64,000 bases of DNA from assembly GCA_023144005.1 (NCBI GenBank), contig JAGLGN010000006.1, positions 84,440-148,439 of the forward strand. Direction: 5' to 3'. The translations under genes were made by a program, and so were the position numbers. The DNA comes from a bacterium. GTDB taxonomy: Bacteria; AUK180. The notes beneath the pieces are model-generated. The model saw nothing but the letters and a program-made list of their open reading frames with translations, made no database searches and was not told where the DNA came from. Below are positions 10,479 through 18,774 of the stretch, one piece after another (positions within the stretch are counted from its first letter, which is position 1; each line of letters starts with the position of its first letter).

Positions 10479-10901
10479 ATGAAACAGAGCACCAGTTTCG
10501 ACGACTTCATTTCAAAGGTGAAGGACAAGAAAATAATGATCACTTCGCTGAGATACGCCATGCTCTCGTTTCTTTATAATTCAAGCAGTCATCCAACCGT
10601 AAATGCGATTTTCAATGACATTAAAAGCAAGATGCCGAATACTACACTTGCCGCAATATATAAGAACTTGAGCCTTTTTGAAAGGGAGGGCTTTGTATTG
10701 GAATTCGCCCTGCTTGGCGAAAAACATTATGATCTGATGACAGAGTCTCATGATCATTTCCTCTGTGTATCCTGCAAGAAGATTATTGATCTGCCAACCT
10801 CGCCAGATACCCCTGTGGATGAAAGGTTCGGTGTGATCAATTATTCGACAGCATTCCATGTCGGCATCTGCAAGGAATGCCAAAATAAGGAGAAAATATG
10901 A
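10479..10901 (+). CDS. Fur-family metal/peroxide regulator, PerR-like
   Basis: 140 residues, the usual Fur/PerR length. Residues 1-80 form the winged helix (ITSLRYAMLSFLYNSSSHPT ... AAIYKNLSLFEREGFV). The dimerisation half has the metal-binding ESHDHFLC segment and two CxxC pairs (CVSC and CKEC) that hold the structural zinc in this family. The first codon is chosen because no upstream alternative exists and the promoter abuts it. The gene overlaps rubrerythrin by four bases (ATGA), so the two are co-translated. That pairing favours a PerR (peroxide) role over iron-uptake control. PerR-like is inferred from context; Fur family membership is secure. Confidence 0.9.
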   Translation: MKQSTSFDDFISKVKDKKIMITSLRYAMLSFLYNSSSHPTVNAIFNDIKSKMPNTTLAAIYKNLSLFEREGFVLEFALLGEKHYDLMTESHDHFLCVSCKKIIDLPTSPDTPVDERFGVINYSTAFHVGICKECQNKEKI

Positions 10902-11407
10902 GAGACATGACCAAAGAAGCCCTTCAACAGGCATTTTCCGGAGAATCTCAGGCACAACTTAAGTATCTGATCTATGCTGAGAAAGCGGAGGCGGAAGGCA
11001 AGATCAATATCGCTAGATTGTTTCGCGCAGTCGCCCATGCGGAATATGTCCACGCGAAGAATCACTTCAAGGCATTAGAGAAACTTCACACTACCGCGGA
11101 AAATCTGGATGATGCCCGGGGAGGCGAGGAGTTCGAGGTGGAAGAGATGTATCCCGCATACGACGCCATTGCCACATTGCAGGACGAAAAGAAAGCAAAG
11201 ACGGCTATTTACTATGCTTTGGAAGCGGAAAAGATACACCGGAACATGTACGAGGAAGCAAAGGATCTCGTTATCGCCGGAAAGGATATGGACGGCAAGA
11301 GGATTTACATCTGCCCCATATGCGGCTTCACCCATATCGGCGAGGACGATCTTCCCGGAAATTGCCCGGTATGCAATGTTCCCAATGAGAAGTTCAGGAT
11401 ATTCTAG
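10898..11407 (+). CDS. rbr: Rubrerythrin
   Basis: 169 residues. An N-terminal four-helix ferritin-like domain carries the diiron ligand patterns (FSGESQAQLKYL, AHAEYVHAKNH, AEKIHRNMYEEA), and a C-terminal rubredoxin-like domain has CPICG ... CPVC. Rubrerythrin reduces hydrogen peroxide to water in anaerobes using electrons delivered through the rubredoxin iron. The start overlaps the fur stop (ATGA); an alternative ATG three codons later (MTKEAL) also fits the family start. Control by the upstream PerR-like protein is the obvious expectation. Confidence 0.95.
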   Translation: MRDMTKEALQQAFSGESQAQLKYLIYAEKAEAEGKINIARLFRAVAHAEYVHAKNHFKALEKLHTTAENLDDARGGEEFEVEEMYPAYDAIATLQDEKKAKTAIYYALEAEKIHRNMYEEAKDLVIAGKDMDGKRIYICPICGFTHIGEDDLPGNCPVCNVPNEKFRIF

Positions 11408-11433
11408 TGTACTGTTCCATAAATTGTACACTA
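11405..11433. repeat. 8-bp inverted repeat between rubrerythrin and the small wHTH gene
   Basis: TAGTGTAC (11405-11412) and GTACACTA (11426-11433) are perfect complements separated by 13 bases. The left arm overlaps the rubrerythrin stop codon and the right arm ends just before the AGGAGA ribosome site of the next gene. It could be an operator, an mRNA processing hairpin or an attenuator; there is no T tract. Confidence 0.5.
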
Positions 11434-11444
11434 TAGGAGAGATT

Positions 11445-11618
11445 ATGGAACTGAAGGATAAGATATTAAAATTGTTCAAGAGCTCAAAGCCCTTGAAAAG
11501 CGCACAGATCGCAGAAGAACTGAAGATCGATAAAAAGGAAGTGGATAAGATAATCAAAGAGCTTAAGAAAGAAGATAAGATCTATTCCCCCGAACGATGC
11601 AAATATACAAGCAAATAA
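11445..11618 (+). CDS. Small winged-helix DNA-binding protein
   Basis: 57 residues, Lys/Glu-rich: a helix-turn-helix pattern (PLKSAQIAEELKIDKKEVDKII) followed by a short wing ending SPERCKYTSK. Short proteins of this layout occur as stand-alone regulators of unknown target in anaerobic bacteria and archaea. The ATG at 11445 follows AGGAGA at a good distance. A longer in-frame reading from 11109 would run inside rubrerythrin and is not credible. It lies 37 bases after rbr and is probably the third gene of that operon, so a role in the oxidative-stress response is possible but not shown. Confidence 0.75.
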   Translation: MELKDKILKLFKSSKPLKSAQIAEELKIDKKEVDKIIKELKKEDKIYSPERCKYTSK

Positions 11619-11695
11619 AGTAGCATCGGCATTGTTGCCGTATTTATGAATCATATCACTAGTATCTCTTCGGAGGTACGCTGCTCTTTTAAACC

Positions 11696-11729
11696 TGGGA
11701 GGGGAGAACCTCCCCCTCCCACCTTTTTT
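11696..11729 (+). terminator. Rho-independent terminator of the fur-rbr-wHTH operon
   Basis: A perfect 9-bp stem, TGGGAGGGG (11696-11704) with CCCCTCCCA (11713-11721), an eight-base loop, then CC and a run of six T (11724-11729). It lies about 78 bases past the last stop codon of the operon. Confidence 0.85.
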
Positions 11730-11798
11730 CCGCGTGACGCGTCACGTCTGACGCGTAGCGCTAAATGTGGAGAAAGAAACAGCTGTGAAGGCTGTTGT

Positions 11799-11913
11799 CG
11801 TGTGATTCTAACGGGGCAAAGAGTTTACACGCTCCGCTTCCTGTCAACTCTTTGCTTGGAACTTTTACATCGGGACAGACGAACGCCTTTGGCGTACGAC
11901 ATGTCCCATATCT
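11799..11913 (+). repeat. 115-bp hairpin unit, copy 1
   Basis: Matches the reverse complement of 47400-47514 at about 111 of 115 positions. It contains a 9-bp inverted repeat CAAAGAGTT (11817-11825) / AACTCTTTG (11846-11854), and a second long hairpin with outer stem GGGACA (11872-11877) / TGTCCC (11902-11907) and inner stem ACGCC (11883-11887) / GGCGT (11891-11895). The loop of the inner stem differs between copies while the stems are kept. No protein is apparent. Confidence 0.85.
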
Positions 11914-12013
11914 ACCTACGCTCCGGCGTTCTATGTTTTTTTGCCGATAATTTAATGATAAATACGAAATATTGTTTTTCCGGTTACGGGTGTATTTCTT
12001 GCTCCCATTCCCC

Positions 12014-12041
12014 AACTAACCTCCAGCCTCTAACCTCTATT
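12014..12041 (-). repeat. Period-7 degenerate array (4 units)
   Basis: Read on the minus strand the units are AATAGAG, GTTAGAG, GCTGGAG, GTTAGTT. They are nearly the same words as in the array at 56701-56756. Confidence 0.6.
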
Positions 12042-12148
12042 CTTACCTGCCGCAAAAAGCGGCTAGGCAAAAAAGTGTTCTAATTCATAAATAAGATGAC
12101 AATGGAATTCTTAGATTTGAGTTAATTCCCACGATAAATGCAGTCTGA

Positions 12149-12547
12149 AGCGTGAGGTGTAAAGTGGGAACCAAGATGAAATAAAACTGGATCCCACGGT
12201 CGCAGCTCCCTCTGGATGACATTCTCCTCTTCTTCATTTCCTTCCCTCATCCGCTCATCGGGAGCCCGGCAGCGTCGGGCGACCAACCCAAAAGAGTTTT
12301 GAACCGTCTAAGTGACATTGACATTTTTAACGGCATGAATGAATGGCGGCGAAGCCGAAAATATCCAAGTGTCTGAGTGAGCTAAAGCTAACGAGTTTTG
12401 GGATTTTAATGAGTGATGGCCGTGGTGAGTATCGTTGCAAAAAATGACATGAGAGCAAAGACGGATCAAAACTCCATTAAACAATATTTATTCAATTGTC
12501 AATTTTACATTGACAATTCAATGATAATATTCCCTTCGGGCTGAAGC
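12149..12547. repeat. Composite dispersed element, copy A (about 400 bp)
   Basis: Roughly nine bases in ten match copy B (27751-28159), same orientation. Modules from left: period-7 units (12149-12169); a hairpin GTGGGA (12164-12169) / TCCCAC (12192-12197); the GGATCC...GGATGACA module (12189-12221); GCCCGGC-AGC-GTCGGGC (12264-12280, one G-T pair); CAAAA-GAG-TTTTG (12289-12301); CGGC-GAA-GCCG (12347-12357); and a right-hand array of ATT-headed 7-mers (12488-12522) that also forms a 9-bp inverted repeat around TTTTACA. It ends five bases from the stop codon of the permease gene. No long frame is shared with copy B because of an indel. Likely a non-coding or structured-RNA-type element, or a non-autonomous mobile element; identity unknown. 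Confidence 0.75.
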
Positions 12548-12551
12548 GTTT

Positions 12552-13892
12552 TTATCCGAAGATCAGCGCCAACACCGAGAATCCCGTGATCACATACAGC
12601 ATCGGGCTGATCTCTTTATATTTTCCCAAGAGCAACTTTATCAATGTATAGGACAAGAACCCCCATACTATTCCCTGCGTAATGGAGAAGGTCAATGGAA
12701 TAAGAAGCAGTGATAAAAAAGCCGGTATACCCTCTTCAAGTTTTTTAAAATTGATCTTGCCGATACCCTGAATCATGTAAACACCGATTATCACCATAAC
12801 GGGCGCGGTAGCAAAAGCAGGTACGGCTCTGATGATATTTGAGAAGAATAAAAGCGGGAGAAAGAGCAGGCCGATAACTATAGCGGTCAGGCCCGTGCGG
12901 CCGCCTTCTTCAACACCGGCGGCGGATTCAACATATGTTGTGCCCGAGCTCGAACCGACAATGCCGGAAAGTGTTGTCGAAACAGCATCTACCAGAAGCG
13001 CTTTGCCCACATTCTTCGGCTGTCCATCCTTATCCACCATGCCGGAGACCTCTGAAATCCCGACAAAAGTCGATATTGAATCGAACATATCTGTAAATAA
13101 AAAAGTAAATATAGGGGCTAACATTCCAATTGTCAATGCGCCTTTTAAATCCATCTGCATGAACACGGACGTAAAATCAGGCATGCTGAGAATGCTTCCG
13201 CTCATTTCCACTAATTTCGCGCCACCGAACAATCTTCCCATCGGGATCGCGATGATGGTGGTGATCGCCATGCCGATCAAGAGCCCTCCCTTTACTTTTT
13301 TGATAGTTAGGATAGAGATAAGCAATAATCCCGCTAAAAAGAAATATACTTGAGGTGTAAATGCCCCGCGTGAAACACAGGTAAATTGATTCGGTACGAT
13401 AAATCCCGCATTGTTCAAGCCGATGAAGGTAATAAAAAGGCCGATGCCTGCGGCGATAGATCTTCTCAAGGTCAAAGGTATAGCCGCTACTATGGCACGG
13501 CGGACCTTGAACAAAGACAGTAGAATGAAGACAATTCCCGATAGAAATACAGCCCCGAGAGCGGTCTGCCACGGAATTCCCTGTATCTTCACCAATGTGA
13601 TCGCAAAGAAAGCATTGAGTCCCATACCGGGGGCAAGTCCGTATGGCAGATTGGCATATAGTCCCATTAATATAGATGACAGCACACAAACGAGGATCGT
13701 AGCGGTAACAACGCCGCTAAAGGGCATCCCCGTGCCATCTGAAAGCATGGCGGGATTTACCACTACAATATAGCTCATAGTGAGAAAAGTCGTGAGGCCT
13801 GCAAGGATCTCCTTTGAAAAACTGGAATTGAATTTATCCAGATTCTTCAGGCTCCAGAAGAAGCCCTTTGCTTGATAATTGATGTCATTCAT
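12552..13892 (-). CDS. NCS2/AzgA-type purine permease
   Basis: 446 residues with about 12 hydrophobic segments. The N-terminus (GFFWSLKNLDKFNSSFSKEILAGLTTFLTMSYIVVVNP) and the GLAPGMGLNAFFA motif near residue 85 are typical of AzgA/PbuG-type transporters of adenine, guanine or hypoxanthine with protons across the inner membrane. SSGTTYVESAAGVEEGGRTGL near 315-335 is the second signature. Which purine it prefers cannot be read from the sequence. It starts nine bases after the tex stop codon, so it appears to be the last gene of the dnaN-to-permease run. No purine riboswitch is visible in that short gap. Composite element copy A lies directly downstream. Confidence 0.9.
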   Translation of the reverse strand: MNDINYQAKGFFWSLKNLDKFNSSFSKEILAGLTTFLTMSYIVVVNPAMLSDGTGMPFSGVVTATILVCVLSSILMGLYANLPYGLAPGMGLNAFFAITLVKIQGIPWQTALGAVFLSGIVFILLSLFKVRRAIVAAIPLTLRRSIAAGIGLFITFIGLNNAGFIVPNQFTCVSRGAFTPQVYFFLAGLLLISILTIKKVKGGLLIGMAITTIIAIPMGRLFGGAKLVEMSGSILSMPDFTSVFMQMDLKGALTIGMLAPIFTFLFTDMFDSISTFVGISEVSGMVDKDGQPKNVGKALLVDAVSTTLSGIVGSSSGTTYVESAAGVEEGGRTGLTAIVIGLLFLPLLFFSNIIRAVPAFATAPVMVIIGVYMIQGIGKINFKKLEEGIPAFLSLLLIPLTFSITQGIVWGFLSYTLIKLLLGKYKEISPMLYVITGFSVLALIFG

Positions 13893-13901
13893 AAATACTC
13901 C

Positions 13902-15944
13902 TTATAATATTTCGCCTGTGATACCTTTAGTGTTCTTTGAAATGATCTTAATATCAACGATCTGCCCTACCTGATATCTTCCTTCACTATAAGCGGCAGC
14001 TCCGGGAATGAAAACATCTGAATGTGCGCCCGAATCGGTAAATACTCCGAATGAGGTAATATTTTTTATACGCGCATTGATCTTTTTTCCCGGCAGAAGC
14101 TCTTTTTCGTTTTTTATTGCGGGAACAAATGCGATATATGCCCCGGTGACCCGGGGATCCCTGCCTGCATTTTTCAATTCCTCAAGGATGAAGGCACCCG
14201 TATCGAATTCTTCCGGGGATAGAAAATCCTTGAGTATATTAACCTCGACCTCGGCTAATCCCTCCGGGAGCGATCTTTCAGATATCTTGAAATGCCCCAA
14301 TATCTTCTTCAGAACAGGCAATTGTTCCTTGATTATCGCCGTTGAATCGATAATATCATCCGCTTCAAATACCCGCAAAAATCCCTCGGCCTGTTCAAAG
14401 CTTTTCTCTCCGAATCCCTTCACCTTCATAACATCCCGCCTGGTCTTAAAACTGCCCTCGGTTTCTCTCTTTATAATAATATTCGACGCGATACGCGGTG
14501 AGATCCCGGAGATAAATGACAGGAGTTTTTCAGATGCGAAATTAAGATCGGCACCAACTTTATTTACCGTAAAATATACTGTTTCTGACAGTTTCTCGCT
14601 CAGGAGCTTCTTATTAATATCATGCTGATACTCACCCACTCCCAAGGATTCGGGGGTAACCTTTACCAATTCGTTCAGAGGGTCTTGAAATCGGCGGCCG
14701 ATAGAGATGGCCCCTCTGTATATAAGGTCAAGATCGGGAAATTCTTCTCTTGCTTCCTTTGAAGCCGAATAGATAGAAGCGCCATCCTCGGAGATGAGAA
14801 ATACTTTCTTGTCAGTTTCCGCCAATATCCGGTACAACTCCTGCGAGCCAGTGCCGTTGCCGACCGCGATCACAAGTCCGGAAAATTGTTTTTGAAATCT
14901 CTCCACCACCAGCAGAGCATTACCATCGTTTGTTTTGCCGAATTCTACCAATGCACCCGTATCAGATAAGAGTACCCATTTATGTCCCGTCCGAATACCC
15001 GGGTCAAAAGCAAGTGTCCCGACTTTGCCATAGGGCTGTGTGAAGAGGAGCTCAGACAGATTCCTGCGGTAAACTCCGATCGAGAATTCATCTGCTTTCT
15101 GCTTCAGATATTCTTTGGCTTCCGTTAAGAACTGTTTTATCAAGTGATCAGTAAATGCCTTGTGTGAAGCGGCGATGGTAAGCTCTGTCTCCCTGGGGAA
15201 TAATCTGCGGTTGATATATCTCTGTGAGAATTCCTCATTCAGAGATAATTTAAGATTAAGAATGCCTTCCTTTTCACCGCGTAAAATAGCATGTATCTGA
15301 TGCGGATAGATCTTTTTTACATGTCTGGAGAATTCAAAATACCGATCGTATTTATATCCGGCCTCCTTTTTGCCTCTTTTCACTGATACGATGAGGAAAC
15401 CATAGCGGAATGTCTGATCTCTGAAATACTTTCTGACAGCGGTATCCAGGAATATCTTTTCCGCAAGTACGGCAATGATACCCTTTTTGAACTCAGCTTC
15501 ACCCGCGATCTCTTTAAGCCCGGTCGCCCTTGAAAATTCCGGGATAACACCCTTTTGAGCCATATCCGCATAAGGCCCTATGCCTTTTGCGAGGTATCTC
15601 TTTGCCAGAGATGTTCTTTCAGGGCGATACTGTTCATAGAAATCTTCCAGCTCCTTCTGAGTGCTGATACCGTTAACACGCGAAGCCATCCGGGTATCCA
15701 GAAGCTCAAGCTCCTCCAATCTTCTTTTTACCGTTACTTTGCGGGCTTCGAGGTCCGAGTAATATTTTAATTTATCATAGACAAGTGAAATGCCGACCTC
15801 GTCCAGTCCCCCGGTGCTTTCTTTCCTATACCGCGCAATGAACGGAATGGTAGCTCCCGTTTCAATTAGCTTTCTTATATTTCTTACCGCATCTTCCGAT
15901 GCAGAGGTTTGCTGCGCTATGATATTTGTGGGATCGATCATCAT
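13902..15944 (-). CDS. tex: Tex/YhgF-type transcription accessory protein
   Basis: 680 residues, somewhat short for Tex (commonly 720-780). The N-terminal helical region has IPFIARYRKESTGGLDE near 34-50; a YqgF/RNase-H-like domain begins near 310 (LAFDPGIRTGHKWVLL); helix-hairpin-helix repeats near 470-530 (FISGISPRIASNII, VMKVKGFGEKSFEQAEGFLRV); and a C-terminal S1 RNA-binding domain lies near 615-680 (GKKINARIKNITSFGVFTD). Tex binds nucleic acid and influences transcription and stress gene expression; its exact job is unsettled. ATG at 15944 overlaps the upstream stop (ATGA); a second ATG follows at once. Confidence 0.95.
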   Translation of the reverse strand: MMIDPTNIIAQQTSASEDAVRNIRKLIETGATIPFIARYRKESTGGLDEVGISLVYDKLKYYSDLEARKVTVKRRLEELELLDTRMASRVNGISTQKELEDFYEQYRPERTSLAKRYLAKGIGPYADMAQKGVIPEFSRATGLKEIAGEAEFKKGIIAVLAEKIFLDTAVRKYFRDQTFRYGFLIVSVKRGKKEAGYKYDRYFEFSRHVKKIYPHQIHAILRGEKEGILNLKLSLNEEFSQRYINRRLFPRETELTIAASHKAFTDHLIKQFLTEAKEYLKQKADEFSIGVYRRNLSELLFTQPYGKVGTLAFDPGIRTGHKWVLLSDTGALVEFGKTNDGNALLVVERFQKQFSGLVIAVGNGTGSQELYRILAETDKKVFLISEDGASIYSASKEAREEFPDLDLIYRGAISIGRRFQDPLNELVKVTPESLGVGEYQHDINKKLLSEKLSETVYFTVNKVGADLNFASEKLLSFISGISPRIASNIIIKRETEGSFKTRRDVMKVKGFGEKSFEQAEGFLRVFEADDIIDSTAIIKEQLPVLKKILGHFKISERSLPEGLAEVEVNILKDFLSPEEFDTGAFILEELKNAGRDPRVTGAYIAFVPAIKNEKELLPGKKINARIKNITSFGVFTDSGAHSDVFIPGAAAYSEGRYQVGQIVDIKIISKNTKGITGEIL

Positions 15945-16504
15945 CTGAGGTCCCGTGTATCTCCTTGAATTCCCAGAAAGAAATCCTTTTTATTGTGATC
16001 ATAATAGAGGAATCTCAATTCACCGTCCTGCTCCATCACGGGACCGGAAATAAGCAGATTCCTTGAAAAAGAGTTATCCACTCTGAAGGGAGTAAAATCA
16101 TACCATGATATCGGCACGGTCGAAATATGTCCCGAATCTTTCAATTCATCCCAAGTTGAGGGAAAGCGCTTATAGGAATAGATGTATTTTTCCACCTTTA
16201 CCGCGGTCCGGTACAATACCTTCTTATCACGGTTGATAATCGCTTTATTATTTAAAAAGAATCGGAATGGAACCGGGAAAAAATACAGGATCAGCAAGAG
16301 AAGAACAAAATATTTTTTCATACGCAGCAGAATGATCAGCGTTATCGGAAGCAGAATAAAATAATTTACTATTACAATAAGCCGTAAGACGGAAAAATCC
16401 ACTAGCGACCTTATCATGTTCAGAAGTATCGCATTGAATGTAAATATGGCCAAAGCAGATATGTAATTACCGCTTTTTGAGTTCAGCCACTGTAATACCC
16501 GCAT
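15941..16504 (-). CDS. Membrane protein of unknown function between mutS2 and tex
   Basis: 187 residues from the ATG at 16504, chosen because AGGAG lies nine bases upstream (16514-16518); an ATG six codons earlier (16522) lacks a site. Residues 10-90 have three or four membrane segments. The C-terminal 95 residues look soluble (VEKYIYSYKRFPSTWDELKDSG, then FLLGIQGD-like strands) and faintly resemble the folded part of type II secretion pseudopilins, where a helix is followed by a YP/FP-xxxDEL turn. That likeness is inference. The gene overlaps mutS2 by 38 bases and tex by four, so it is clearly part of the run. I do not recognise a family. Confidence 0.75.
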   Translation of the reverse strand: MRVLQWLNSKSGNYISALAIFTFNAILLNMIRSLVDFSVLRLIVIVNYFILLPITLIILLRMKKYFVLLLLILYFFPVPFRFFLNNKAIINRDKKVLYRTAVKVEKYIYSYKRFPSTWDELKDSGHISTVPISWYDFTPFRVDNSFSRNLLISGPVMEQDGELRFLYYDHNKKDFFLGIQGDTRDLR

Positions 16505-18773
16505 TATGCTGTTCTCCTTCATAACTATCGTTATAATTATCTACCAGAGGATGAGTTGACAGATACGCCCTTATCCCTTCCTTTAATTTACCGGTACCTT
16601 TTCCGTGCAGTATATAAACATTCGCAAAGCCCGCTACATACGCTTCATTCAGCACCGCTTCGACATCGGGAAGTGCTTCCTCCACCCGCATGCCTCGAAT
16701 ATCGATCTTATCCCTTGTTTTGATATTGGTCACGGCAAACGGTTCGGTTTTTTCCTCATTACCGCCTTCTGTCAACGAGACGATCATTGACCTTTCTACC
16801 TCAAGAACAAGATCACCCACCATCAGCTTCGCCAAGTCGCCGGCTGTTTCTATTATCTCATAATAATCTGAGGAATTGGCTATCCTGGCTAAATTGCCCT
16901 TTGCGAAAAGGTCCGTCGGAACATCCCCCTTCTTCTCACCCGGGTCCAGTGCCTGAAGCTGCTCTTCTTTATTGATGAATATCTTTTCAAAAAGGACTTT
17001 TTTCTCTTTTTTCAAGGGCGCTATTTCCTTTTTCAATTCCTCATAATCCCTTTTCAATTCTTCGAATTTCCCAAGAAATTCATTTTTATAATTCTTTTCC
17101 ACATCAGAAAGTCTCTTTTTGAGTTCTCTGTCACGCCCTTCCAATTGTGTTGCTTTCTCGTTGAGATCATTCTCCATCGTGATATTCTCTTTGATCAGAC
17201 GGTCAAGCTCGCCTTTGCTCTCCAGATAATTCGTATATTCATTACCCAAAAATCCCTTGACCTTTAGCAAGAATTCGGGGGATAATTTGAGGCGGGCACC
17301 GATCTCCAGGGCATAGCTCTCTCCCGACAGTCCGTATTTTACCAAATATGTAGGTGCCATTTTTCCCACATCAAAGATCATTGAGGCCAGCATCGTCTCC
17401 TTCTTGGAAGAAATATATTCCTTCACTACACCGGAATGCGTCGTTAAAAGAGAATCGCCCGCTTTCTCAAGAAGAAAATCGACCAGTGACATGGCAAAAC
17501 AATCCGCCATTCTGGGTTCTGTACCTGTACCGGGTTCATCGAATATGGCAAGATCTCCTTTATCAAATGTATTCAGCGCATCACGCAGCTTGATCAAGTG
17601 AGCAGAGAAGGTGGACAGTGAATCCGATATATTCTGCCTATCCCCGATATCAATAAAGATCCTGGGGTAATACGGGATCGCGGACCCCCAGTCACTTGGA
17701 AGAGGAAGCCCCATTTTTCTCAAAAGGGCGCATATCGCCACTGTTTTCAATGTGATGGTCTTGCCCCCTGTATTCGGCCCGGAGATCAGAAGCATTTTAA
17801 AATCCTTCATATCCAGATCGAAGTCCACCGGTTCATGGCCTGTATTCTCCTCGTATCTCCACTGCAGTACGGGGTGACGGGCACCTATCAATTTCATCTT
17901 GTCGGATGATGAGGGAATAGAAAATTTATATGCCTTCAAGAATTTGGCGGAGGCGATAAAATACTCCGCTCTTTTATGCAAGGCGCAATTGTTCAGAAAT
18001 ATTTCCCTGTCATCATTGATCAGAGAGGTCAATTCGGTTAAAAGCCGTATCTCCTCACGGCGAAGCTCCTCATATGTCTCGGTAAGGCTGTTGTTAGCAT
18101 AAACGATCTCCATCGGTTCAATATAGGTGGTCTGGCCGGTAGAGGAAATGGAATGAATGATGCCGGGCACCTTATTCTTGAAATTAGACCTGATCGGAAG
18201 AACAAAACGGCCGTCCTTCAGGGTAAAAAAGTCCTCCTGAAGATACTTCTGCTTTCTGTATTTTCTCAGCAGATCATCGATCTTTCGCCTCATCGAGGCC
18301 TGAAGAGAATCACGCTTCTTGTGAAGATCACTTAACAACGAGCTGGCATTTCTTTTGATGCTGCCCTCAAGGTCGATAATACGGGAGACGGCATTGAGAA
18401 ATTTCCTGTTGACCACAATGGGAAATTCATTCTCGAGGCCCGCCTGTTTCACAAATGCTAAAAGGATGGAACTTTTTGCCTCCACATTGTATATGTGAAT
18501 GATCTTTTCCAGATCAAGATGATAGCCCTTGATATCAATATTTGAGAAATACTCCTCATATTCAGCGGGAATATACAGATCCGGCAGATCGGGGATATCG
18601 ATGAACTTGCCTATGATGCGGTAACTTGTATCGGATGCCGGTTCTGAAAGAAAGTCAGCGTTTTTGATCTGAGCGGCTACATCGGGACTTGTGGTAAAAC
18701 CCGAAAGGCGAGTAAGATATGCCCCTAATTCCACTTCATTAAAATAATCAGCGGCCATTGCAGCTCTTTCCAT
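16467..18773 (-). CDS. mutS2: MutS2-family ATPase with C-terminal Smr domain
   Basis: 768 residues from the ATG at 18773, which follows the upstream stop after one base; a TTG five codons earlier is less likely. The Walker A near 328 is SGPNTGGKTITLK. The ABC signature region reads DRQNISDSLSTFSAHL. The Walker B is FDEPGTGTEP, a variant of the more usual DELGAGTDP. A coiled coil covers roughly 510-610 (KATQLEGRDRELKKRLSDVE). The Smr domain occupies about 690-768 with IDIRGMRVEEAL and ILHGKGTGKLKEGI. MutS2 acts in recombination control and in splitting collided ribosomes, not in mismatch repair. It sits between a TPR lipoprotein gene and a membrane-protein gene. Confidence 0.93.
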   Translation of the reverse strand: MERAAMAADYFNEVELGAYLTRLSGFTTSPDVAAQIKNADFLSEPASDTSYRIIGKFIDIPDLPDLYIPAEYEEYFSNIDIKGYHLDLEKIIHIYNVEAKSSILLAFVKQAGLENEFPIVVNRKFLNAVSRIIDLEGSIKRNASSLLSDLHKKRDSLQASMRRKIDDLLRKYRKQKYLQEDFFTLKDGRFVLPIRSNFKNKVPGIIHSISSTGQTTYIEPMEIVYANNSLTETYEELRREEIRLLTELTSLINDDREIFLNNCALHKRAEYFIASAKFLKAYKFSIPSSSDKMKLIGARHPVLQWRYEENTGHEPVDFDLDMKDFKMLLISGPNTGGKTITLKTVAICALLRKMGLPLPSDWGSAIPYYPRIFIDIGDRQNISDSLSTFSAHLIKLRDALNTFDKGDLAIFDEPGTGTEPRMADCFAMSLVDFLLEKAGDSLLTTHSGVVKEYISSKKETMLASMIFDVGKMAPTYLVKYGLSGESYALEIGARLKLSPEFLLKVKGFLGNEYTNYLESKGELDRLIKENITMENDLNEKATQLEGRDRELKKRLSDVEKNYKNEFLGKFEELKRDYEELKKEIAPLKKEKKVLFEKIFINKEEQLQALDPGEKKGDVPTDLFAKGNLARIANSSDYYEIIETAGDLAKLMVGDLVLEVERSMIVSLTEGGNEEKTEPFAVTNIKTRDKIDIRGMRVEEALPDVEAVLNEAYVAGFANVYILHGKGTGKLKEGIRAYLSTHPLVDNYNDSYEGEQHNAGITVAELKKR

Positions 18774-18774
18774 A

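Larger units (their letters stand above)
11619..12551. other. Long gene-free mosaic of repeat modules
   Basis: This 933-base gap holds, in order: the operon terminator (11696-11729); a 12-bp palindrome GTGACGCGTCAC (11734-11745); the 115-bp hairpin unit (11799-11913); a motif with GGTTACGGG (11964-11994); a period-7 array on the minus strand (12014-12041); a hairpin GCCGC-AAAAA-GCGGC (12049-12063); and composite element copy A (12149-12547). Frames here are short and are not conserved between repeat copies, so I call no gene. Confidence 0.7.

Noticed and set aside
10581..11557. Minus-strand frames opposite fur and rubrerythrin
   Set aside because: They are reverse-strand shadows of well-supported plus-strand genes with no own start signals.
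11734..11745. 12-bp palindrome GTGACGCGTCAC as an operator
   Set aside because: It lies after the terminator of the fur operon with no gene starting nearby; a chance or repeat-derived palindrome is as likely.
11646..12083. 145-codon plus-strand frame in the gap after the fur operon
   Set aside because: It runs through the terminator, the 115-bp unit and a period-7 array; the translation has no protein-like pattern.
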